The notes under the pieces were generated by a model that did no database searches, had not been told where the DNA came from, and saw only the letters and a program-made list of their open reading frames with translations. Positions 1-5,116 of a stretch of DNA of 6,822 nt are shown piece by piece; within the stretch, counting starts at the first letter, position 1; each line of letters begins with the position of its first letter. The position numbers were made by a program, and so were the translations under genes. The stretch is taken from positions 5,221 through 12,042 of the forward strand of contig LBRC01000035.1 in assembly GCA_000991205.1 (NCBI GenBank), read 5' to 3'. The stretch is from Parcubacteria group bacterium GW2011_GWA2_36_10 (GTDB taxonomy: Bacteria; Patescibacteriota; Patescibacteriia; UBA1558; GWA2-36-10).

Positions 1-552
1 CACTTGCCCGTCCAATCAGGCTCTGATGAACAACTGAAAAAAATGAATCGCCACTACTCTATCGCCCATTATACTGAATTAATAAATAAAATACGAACTA
101 CTCTGCCAGACATTTCTATTTCTACTGACTTAATCGTTGGCTTTGCTGGCGAAACAGTCAGTGATTTTAAAGCTACCGAAAAATTAGTTAAAAGTTTAAA
201 ATTTAATTTATCTTTTACTTCCCAGTATTCACAAAGAACTGGTACAGTAGCAGCCAAACTTTACCCCGACGATGTAACCCAAGAAACAAAAAAAGAACGT
301 TTTAATATCATCAATACGCAAATTGGTAAAAACGCTAAAATATACAACGAACAACTAGTTGGCAAAACTTTTGAAGTTCTAATTGATGCTGTAAATTGTG
401 AAGAAAAAAAATGTAAAAATATCGGCAAGCTCGCCAACTATACCGCTGTCCATGTGATTACTAAAGAGCCACTAAAAGTTGGCGAATTTTATCAAGTCAA
501 AATCACGCAAGCTGATGCTTGGGGAGTACTAGCAGAAATATATGTCAACTAA
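1..552 (+). CDS. miaB: MiaB-like tRNA methylthiotransferase, C-terminal part (5' truncated by window edge)
   Basis: The reading frame is already open at base 1 (His-Leu-Pro-Val-Gln-Ser-Gly-Ser), so the start lies outside the window; the ATG-like CTTGCCC region is not a start. The family adds a methylthio group to i6A37 of tRNA, using a radical-SAM cluster and an auxiliary iron-sulfur cluster. Their cysteine motifs would lie upstream and cannot be checked. Visible here are LPVQSGSDEQLKKMNR (the LPxQSGSxxxLxxMxR block), STDLIVGFAGET (usually VGFPGET; Pro replaced by Ala) and YSQRTGTVAAK (the YSxRxGTxAA block). From about residue 120 of the fragment there is a TRAM-like RNA-binding domain (LVGKTFEVLID to VKITQADAWGVLAEI). 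MtaB and RimO share this layout. The choice of MiaB rests mainly on the overlapping miaA, whose product makes the MiaB substrate. The stop TAA at 550-552 lies inside the miaA start region. Confidence 0.85.
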   Translation, partial: HLPVQSGSDEQLKKMNRHYSIAHYTELINKIRTTLPDISISTDLIVGFAGETVSDFKATEKLVKSLKFNLSFTSQYSQRTGTVAAKLYPDDVTQETKKERFNIINTQIGKNAKIYNEQLVGKTFEVLIDAVNCEEKKCKNIGKLANYTAVHVITKEPLKVGEFYQVKITQADAWGVLAEIYVN

Positions 553-1450
553 AGTGAAACAAAAAATCACAGTAATTTTAGGCCCAACTGCCTCTGGTAA
601 GTCTTATTTTTCAATAATGTTAGCCAAAAGATTCAATGGCGAGATCATTTCGGCTGACTCTAGACAAATTTATCAAGAACTAAATATTGGCTCAAATAAA
701 ATCACTAAAACAGAACAACAAGGTATCAAACATTATTTACTAGATATAGCTAAACCAGACCAAGAATTTAGTTTATATGACTGGCAACAGACAGCTTTTC
801 AAAATATCGAAAAAATTTTAGCTAAGAATAAATTACCGATCATTGTTGGTGGCACCGGACTTTATCTCTCCTCTGTCTTACAAAATTATCAACTACCAGC
901 TACTGACAAAAAATTAAGGCTTGAACTAAATAAATTAAGTTTAGAAAAATTAATTGCTAAGCTCAAAAAAATAGATCCAGACATTATAAAAAAAATTGAT
1001 AGTAAAAATAAAATTCATGTCGTGCGTGCTTTGGAATACGCGATTGCCTTTCATGATGATCTAAGTACTAAGCAAAAAACCAGTCAATGTCCTTATGATT
1101 ATTTAATTTTGGGCTTAAATCCAGACAAAGAAAAACTTTACCAAAAAATAAATCAACGTGTAGAGACCATGATAAAAATTGGTTTAGTTGAAGAAGTCAA
1201 AATGTTAGTTGCCAAATATCAAAAAGACTTGCCTGCTTTATCTGGCATTGGCTATCAAGAAATAATCAAATATTTAAATAAAGAATTAAATTTAGAAGAA
1301 GCTGTTGAGTTAATCAAAAAAAATACTCGGCATTATGCCAAACGTCAAATGACTTGGTTTCGACGTATGGAAAAACAAGGCTTAAAAATAAACTGGAATA
1401 AATCTCTTACCGAAGCCGAGGCTTTAATCAAAAATTTCTTAAAAAAATAA
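542..1450 (+). CDS. miaA: tRNA dimethylallyltransferase MiaA
   Basis: MiaA transfers a dimethylallyl group from DMAPP to N6 of A37 in tRNAs reading UNN codons. At 302 aa it has normal family length. Visible motifs are the P-loop GPTASGKS (14-21), ADSRQIY (38-44) with the likely catalytic Asp39, HYLLDI (64-69), FSLYDWQ (76-82), GGTGLY (103-108), SGIGYQEI, and the C-terminal tRNA-contacting HYAKRQMTWFRR (264-275). The substrate loop reads IGSNKIT where many relatives have IGTAKPT. The ATG at 542 overlaps the end of miaB by 11 bases. A GGGGAG lies 16 bases upstream, too far for a standard ribosome binding site, so translation is probably coupled to miaB. A terminator follows directly. The order is reversed relative to chemistry, since MiaA acts before MiaB. 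Confidence 0.96.
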   Translation: MSTKVKQKITVILGPTASGKSYFSIMLAKRFNGEIISADSRQIYQELNIGSNKITKTEQQGIKHYLLDIAKPDQEFSLYDWQQTAFQNIEKILAKNKLPIIVGGTGLYLSSVLQNYQLPATDKKLRLELNKLSLEKLIAKLKKIDPDIIKKIDSKNKIHVVRALEYAIAFHDDLSTKQKTSQCPYDYLILGLNPDKEKLYQKINQRVETMIKIGLVEEVKMLVAKYQKDLPALSGIGYQEIIKYLNKELNLEEAVELIKKNTRHYAKRQMTWFRRMEKQGLKINWNKSLTEAEALIKNFLKK

Positions 1451-1486
1451 AGCCCCGAGTTTATCTCGGGGATATTTTATTTTTTA
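1441..1486. terminator. Shared bidirectional intrinsic terminator between convergent miaA and gatB
   Basis: Seven perfect pairs, CCCCGAG (1453-1459) with CTCGGGG (1465-1471), enclose a 5-base loop (1460-1464). On the + strand the hairpin is followed by a T-rich tail (ATATTTTATTTTTT), terminating miaA. Read on the - strand it is followed by CTTTATTTTTTT, the complement of the last miaA codons, so it can also terminate gatB. The gatB stop codon (1461-1463) sits in the loop, and its last three codons form one arm. Confidence 0.85.
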
Positions 1487-2945
1487 TAATCTCCTCTATC
1501 TTTTGCGGATTAGCTTTACCCTTACTTTCGGCCATCACTTTACCGACAAAAAACTTTAATAATGGTTCTTTACCATTTTTCAATTCCGCTAATTGCTCAT
1601 GGTATAGCATAAAAACTTTGATCACTAAATCTTCTAGAGTTGCTAAATCATCGATTTGGCCTAAGTCTAATTTTTCTAACAAATGACTTGGATCATCACC
1701 AGTCTTAAACATTTGTGCTAACATCGTTTGTCCTGCACTGCTGTTGATCGTATGATCATAAATTAAGCTCAAAAACTCTGCCATATTTTCTGGCGTAATT
1801 TTTAAATCACTAAATTTAAAATCATTTGGCAAAAGCTTAAAAACTTCTGAGGTCAACCAACCACAAGTCAATTTAGCTAATTTAGTCTTGTTATTCTCCC
1901 AAGATTCTGGAGATTTTTGTTCAAACCAAACCGCTAGTTCAGATAACACCCTTTCAAAATAATCCGCCCAATCTTTATTTTTGACTAAAACTTCTGCTTC
2001 ATTAAAATTTAAAGTAAACTCACTCATCAAACGCGCAAGTTTTGCCTGTGGTAATTCCGGCAAAGAATTTTGACTTTCAGCTAATAGCTCATCACTAATT
2101 ACTAGCGGCGGCAAATCTGGCTCTGGAAAATAGCGATAATCACTCGAACCCTCTTTTCTTCTTTGCTCAATAGTTATTTGCTTATTTTCGTCCCAGCCAC
2201 GAGTAGAGGTAAAATTTGGCGCCGCCTTTTGCTCCCAGAGTTCAGTTTGCCTTTTTACTTCATATTGTAAAGCTCTTTCCACTGATCGAAAAGAGTTGAG
2301 ATTTTTTACTTCCGTTTTGGGATAAAGTTTTGTCTCTCCCATTGGCCGCAAAGAAATATTAGCATCGCATCTTAAGTGTCCTTTTTCCATCTCTGCTTCT
2401 GATACTCCTAAATAACGGGCTAATAATCTCAAATCCTGTAAAAATATTTTAGCTTCAGCTGGATCTCTAAAATCTGGTTTAGTTACTATTTCAGCAAGCG
2501 GTGTACCAGCGCGATTAAAATCCACTAAAGTCTGACCGTCTTGATGAATATTTTTAGCGGCATCTTCTTCTAAATGTAATCTTTCGATACCGATTCTTTT
2601 TTGTTTACCTTCATGACTGATGATCACAAAACCATTGACAGCCAAAGGCTGATCAAATTGCGAGATCTGATAACCTTTTGGTAAATCTGGATAAAAATAA
2701 TTTTTACGATCAAACTTTGAAGTTTGATTAATCTGACAATTCAAAGCCAAAGCAAAATTTAAGCCAAACTTGACTGCTGCCTGATTGATGGCTGGCAAAG
2801 TACCGGGATGTCCTAAACAAATCGGACAAATAGTAGTATTAGCGGCTTGATTTTCACCATCATTTGCACAAGCACAAAACATTTTGCTTTTTGTTTTGAG
2901 TTGTAAGTGAATCTCTAAGCCAATGATTGTTTCTAATTTTTGCAT
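1461..2945 (-). CDS. gatB: Asp/Glu-tRNA(Asn/Gln) amidotransferase subunit B
   Basis: GatB is the kinase and tRNA-binding subunit of the GatCAB complex, which turns misacylated Glu-tRNA(Gln) (and in many bacteria Asp-tRNA(Asn)) into the correct amidated form. At 494 aa it is close to the usual 475-490. Motifs in order are IGLEIHLQL (8-16), a zinc-site candidate Cys24, Cys26, Cys40 and Cys43 (CAC and CPICLGHPG), KNYFYPDLPKGYQISQ (81-96), the metal-binding HLEEDAAK (124-131), DFNRAGTPLAEIVTKPD (142-158), LRCDANISLRP (191-201), EVKNLNSF (212-219) and DYRYFPEPDLPPL (269-281). A C-terminal YqeY-like helical tail ends in FFVGKVMAESKGKANP (465-480). The ATG lies one base after the tmk stop (TAG-C-ATG) and has no Shine-Dalgarno site, so it is probably coupled to tmk. 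gatA and gatC are not in the window. The 3' end runs into the shared terminator. Confidence 0.97.
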   Translation of the reverse strand: MQKLETIIGLEIHLQLKTKSKMFCACANDGENQAANTTICPICLGHPGTLPAINQAAVKFGLNFALALNCQINQTSKFDRKNYFYPDLPKGYQISQFDQPLAVNGFVIISHEGKQKRIGIERLHLEEDAAKNIHQDGQTLVDFNRAGTPLAEIVTKPDFRDPAEAKIFLQDLRLLARYLGVSEAEMEKGHLRCDANISLRPMGETKLYPKTEVKNLNSFRSVERALQYEVKRQTELWEQKAAPNFTSTRGWDENKQITIEQRRKEGSSDYRYFPEPDLPPLVISDELLAESQNSLPELPQAKLARLMSEFTLNFNEAEVLVKNKDWADYFERVLSELAVWFEQKSPESWENNKTKLAKLTCGWLTSEVFKLLPNDFKFSDLKITPENMAEFLSLIYDHTINSSAGQTMLAQMFKTGDDPSHLLEKLDLGQIDDLATLEDLVIKVFMLYHEQLAELKNGKEPLLKFFVGKVMAESKGKANPQKIEEIIKNKISPR

Positions 2946-2946
2946 G

Positions 2947-3564
2947 CTATAAAATAAAGCTAACTATTTTTTTAATATTCTCGGCTACCTCTTCGATAGT
3001 TTCAAAGGCAGGAATAATATGCCAATTTTTTTTGGTTTTGACTTGGGTCAAATATCCAGTCCTGACTTTTTCATGAAAGTCTTTTTTCTCGGCATCCAAA
3101 CGATCAACTTTGTATAATCTATCTCTAGTTTCCGCTTGCTCGGGTGTGATGTCTAAATAAATTACTAAATCTGGTTCAAGATTATCTTTAGCCCAATTAT
3201 TCATTACTATTATTTCTGATAAATCCAGATGACGTGCTGCACCCTGATAAGCAAAAGTAGAACCATCAAAACGATCACACAAAACTATTTTCCCAGCAGC
3301 CAAAGCGGGTTTCACTACTTCTTCGATATGCTGGGCGCGCGCTGCTAAAAAAAGTAGCAGTTCTGTCCGAGCATGGATGGCTATATTTTCTTTATCTAAA
3401 ACAAGATCACGAATCTTTTCCGCTATTTGTGAACCATTACCGCCTGGCTCGCGTGTCAAAATAACATCAAAATTTTTAGACAACAAATACTGATGCAATA
3501 AGTTCAGTTGAGTGCTTTTACCTGATTTTTCCCCTCCTTCAAAAACAATAAATCTTCCTTGCAT
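2947..3564 (-). CDS. tmk: Thymidylate (dTMP) kinase
   Basis: Tmk phosphorylates dTMP to dTDP with ATP, the step where thymidine salvage and de novo synthesis meet. The length of 205 aa is typical. Visible are the P-loop in FEGGEKSGKSTQ (8-19), with Lys13 where Gly, Asp or Ala is more usual; REPGG (38-42); the helix LAARAQHIEEVVKPAL (73-88); DRFDGSTFAYQG (97-108), matching the DRYxxSxxAYQG substrate motif; and an Arg-rich lid ending in FHEKVRTGY (163-171). The start at 3564 places the P-loop at the usual distance from the N-terminus. No Shine-Dalgarno site precedes it, but a promoter -10 lies six bases upstream. It is the first gene of a two-gene unit with gatB and is separated from tdk by a terminator. 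Confidence 0.96.
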   Translation of the reverse strand: MQGRFIVFEGGEKSGKSTQLNLLHQYLLSKNFDVILTREPGGNGSQIAEKIRDLVLDKENIAIHARTELLLFLAARAQHIEEVVKPALAAGKIVLCDRFDGSTFAYQGAARHLDLSEIIVMNNWAKDNLEPDLVIYLDITPEQAETRDRLYKVDRLDAEKKDFHEKVRTGYLTQVKTKKNWHIIPAFETIEEVAENIKKIVSFIL

Positions 3565-3570
3565 AGGCTA

Positions 3571-3599
3571 AATATAGCATAATTTTTATGATAAAAAAA
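3571..3599 (-). promoter_or_regulatory. Putative promoter of tmk-gatB with extended -10
   Basis: On the - strand the sequence TGC-TATATT (TATATT at 3576-3571, TG at 3579-3578) fits an extended -10 element. It ends six bases before the tmk ATG, so the predicted transcription start falls at or next to the ATG. The -35 position, 17 bases further up, is only a T-run (3599-3594) shared with the tdk terminator tail, so the -35 is weak. The site is placed where a promoter would be expected, after a terminator and before the next gene. Confidence 0.45.
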
Positions 3600-3624
3600 G
3601 ACCGCCCCAGTGGAGTTGGGGCGG
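3593..3624 (-). terminator. Strong intrinsic terminator of the thyX-folA-dut-tdk unit
   Basis: On the - strand CCGCCCCA (3624-3617) pairs perfectly with TGGGGCGG (3609-3602) around a 7-base loop, followed by TC and seven Ts (3599-3593). It begins nine bases after the tdk stop codon. The + strand side lacks a T-run, so it works only for - strand transcription. The stem is much richer in GC than its surroundings, like tdk itself. Confidence 0.93.
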
Positions 3625-3633
3625 CACAAAAGA

Positions 3634-4182
3634 CTACGAAGCCTGATGGCTATTTGCTGTCTGAAAACAAGTCTCACACATCGGCACGTAGCCACTGCCA
3701 ACTTCTACATCATCTGTAGAAGCGGACAGTCGGTGGCTATAATCAGCCTCTCCTCCACAAACACAACGTGCATGTAGCTGAATCAAGTTATCAGCCAAAT
3801 CCTTCAACGCAGGCACACCAGGAAAGAAATCACCACTCCATTTTCTATCAAGCACAGCGATTACAACCTTAGCACCAGATTCAACCACAGCCTGAACCGT
3901 AGTTAACAGTGCCTCTGGCTCAAAAAATTGTGCTTCATCAAGTGCCAAGATCATGCCTGGTTGTGAATGAGTCATGATATGACGCACATCGTGAAGAACG
4001 ATAGCCTCTTCACCATCATCGTCATGCGTCTTGACTAGACTATCACCAGAGCGTATATCTATGTGCGGTTTAAAAATCAAAACGTTTTGACCATCCTCTC
4101 TATGTTTACGAGCCAGTTTCAATAGCCTACTTGTTTTGCCAGCAAACATGCAACCGGTGATTACGGTGATGTTTCCAGACAT
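3634..4182 (-). CDS. tdk: Thymidine kinase, class II (TK1-like)
   Basis: Tdk phosphorylates salvaged thymidine (and deoxyuridine) to dTMP with ATP in the cytosol. With the start chosen here it is 182 aa. Visible are the P-loop GCMFAGKT (10-17), KPHIDIR (38-44), the catalytic segment LDEAQFF (81-87) with Glu83, the lasso-like region VLDRKWSGDFF, and a zinc ribbon from Cys140, Cys142, Cys169 and Cys172. The first zinc pair is CxC (CVCG) where the family usually has CxxC. An in-frame ATG five codons upstream (4197) exists, but GGAGG at 4195-4191 sits 8 bases before the ATG at 4182, so 4182 is the real start. The gene is about 45% GC (hand count over 3661-4140), against about 36% in the adjacent dut. 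With its own ribosome binding site and GC-rich terminator it looks like a later acquisition. It follows dut in the same direction after 38 bases. Confidence 0.94.
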   Translation of the reverse strand: MSGNITVITGCMFAGKTSRLLKLARKHREDGQNVLIFKPHIDIRSGDSLVKTHDDDGEEAIVLHDVRHIMTHSQPGMILALDEAQFFEPEALLTTVQAVVESGAKVVIAVLDRKWSGDFFPGVPALKDLADNLIQLHARCVCGGEADYSHRLSASTDDVEVGSGYVPMCETCFQTANSHQAS

Positions 4183-4190
4183 GTCTCTAT

Positions 4191-4195
4191 CCTCC
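4191..4195 (-). promoter_or_regulatory. Canonical Shine-Dalgarno site of tdk (decides the start)
   Basis: GGAGG on the - strand, 8 bases before the ATG at 4182-4180. The first G belongs to an upstream in-frame ATG (4197-4195), which has no site of its own and is therefore not used as the start. No other start visible in the window has a GGAGG-like element at a normal distance. Confidence 0.88.
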
Positions 4196-4220
4196 ATATG
4201 TTATGAACTTTATTTTTTAT

Positions 4221-4643
4221 TTAATAACCAGAAGAATTAAAACCTTTTTCTCCTCGATTAGTATCTGATAATTCCTCTACTTCTTCAAATTCTGTAATTT
4301 CTATTTTTTGAATTAACATCTGTGCGACTCTATCGCCAATTTTAATTTGGTAGTCAGTTTGTGATAAATTTGTCATCACAATACCGATCTCACCACGGTA
4401 ATTACTATCGATAATACCAGCCAAAGTATGTAAGGCGTGTTTGCCAGCTAGACCAGAACGATCACGAATATTACCGACAAAACCAACGGGTATCTCTAAA
4501 GCTAAACCAATCGGAATTATTTTGGTTTCTCCAGGATGCAATAAAACATCTTCACAAGTAGCTAAATCAAAAGCCGCATCACCTTGACGCATCATTTGTG
4601 GTAAAACAGCCTCGGCTTTTAATTTTTTTACTTTTATTTTCAT
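4221..4643 (-). CDS. dut: dUTP pyrophosphatase (dUTPase), trimeric type
   Basis: Dut hydrolyses dUTP to dUMP and pyrophosphate, keeping uracil out of DNA and supplying the substrate of thymidylate synthase. The length of 140 aa fits the homotrimeric family. All five motifs are visible: GDAAFDL (21-27), DRSGLAGKH (61-69; family usually PRSGLA), LAGIIDSNYRGEIGI (74-88) with the catalytic Asp, IGDRVAQMLI (102-111), and the C-terminal flap RGEKGFNSSG (130-139) with the base-stacking Phe. Its ATG overlaps the folA TGA (ATGA, 4643-4640), so translation is probably coupled to folA. It sits directly downstream of the thyX-like gene and folA, giving a dUTP to dUMP to dTMP pathway in one transcript. 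Confidence 0.97.
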   Translation of the reverse strand: MKIKVKKLKAEAVLPQMMRQGDAAFDLATCEDVLLHPGETKIIPIGLALEIPVGFVGNIRDRSGLAGKHALHTLAGIIDSNYRGEIGIVMTNLSQTDYQIKIGDRVAQMLIQKIEITEFEEVEELSDTNRGEKGFNSSGY

Positions 4644-5116
4644 TGTCTTATTAACTCTAAAAATTTATATTTTAAACCTTGAGCATTTTGCTGCTCTTCC
4701 TCTTTAATAATTTTAAAATTACTATAGTCCGGAAACCAAACGTCGGCTTGATATTCGGCGTCGATAATTGTCAGATAAAGTTTATCGGCTATTTTAATTG
4801 CTTGATTATAAACATTGGCGCCACCGATAAAAAATATCTCATCATTATCTTTACTTTTAGCAAAGTCTAAAGCTTTATTTAAATCATTAAAAACCACACA
4901 ATCTGGTGCTGTAAAATTTTTGTCTTGAGACAAAACTATATTAAGACGATTTGGTAAAGCCCTGCCAATGGACGCATAAGTATTTTGTCCCATGATCACT
5001 GGATGACCAGAAGTAATTTTTTTAAAATGAGCTAAATCTTCAGGTAAATGTACTAACAATTTATTTTGATAGCCCAAGGCTCTATTTTTATCTATGGCGG
5101 CGATGATACTAATCAT
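4640..5116 (-). CDS. folA: Dihydrofolate reductase, divergent
   Basis: DHFR reduces dihydrofolate to tetrahydrofolate with NADPH. The 158-residue protein aligns without gaps to E. coli FolA, recalled from memory, over the first 57 residues. Retained are Ala7, Gly15, Asn18, Leu24-Pro25, the catalytic Asp27, Phe31, Thr35, Gly43, Thr46, Ser49, Arg52, Leu54-Pro55 and the folate-binding Arg57, then FFIGGANVY (95-103), LYLTIIDAEY and WFPDY (127-131). Two usually conserved positions differ: Pro21-Trp22 is Leu-Val (codons TTA GTA), and Arg44-His45, which contact the NADPH phosphates, is Gln-Asn. The rest of the fold looks intact, so it is probably active but altered in cofactor or substrate binding. 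It overlaps the thyX-like gene upstream (ATGA, 5116-5113) and dut downstream. No Shine-Dalgarno site is visible. Confidence 0.93.
   Translation of the reverse strand: MISIIAAIDKNRALGYQNKLLVHLPEDLAHFKKITSGHPVIMGQNTYASIGRALPNRLNIVLSQDKNFTAPDCVVFNDLNKALDFAKSKDNDEIFFIGGANVYNQAIKIADKLYLTIIDAEYQADVWFPDYSNFKIIKEEEQQNAQGLKYKFLELIRQ

Noticed and set aside
69..257. Open frame on the - strand inside miaB
   Set aside because: It lies fully antisense to well-conserved MiaB motifs and its translation shows no recognisable features.
521..526. GGGGAG as a ribosome binding site for miaA
   Set aside because: It is 15 bases from the ATG, beyond the normal 5-10 range, and encodes the conserved WGV segment of the MiaB TRAM domain.
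3504..3701. Open frame on the - strand across the tdk/tmk junction
   Set aside because: It runs through the intrinsic terminator and overlaps the ends of two clear genes in another frame; composition is not protein-like.
4183..4197. Longer tdk start at ATG 4197 (adds MEDRD)
   Set aside because: The GGAGG ribosome binding site overlaps those codons and is ideally spaced for the ATG at 4182; the extra five residues also push the P-loop further in than is typical.
4198..4220. Promoter directly upstream of tdk
   Set aside because: The 38-base gap before the ATG is AT-rich and has CATAAC/CATATG, but no convincing -10/-35 pair; evidence is too weak to list.
4679..4870. Open frame on the + strand opposite folA
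   Set aside because: Antisense shadow of conserved DHFR sequence; hydrophobic residues come from the AT-rich complement.
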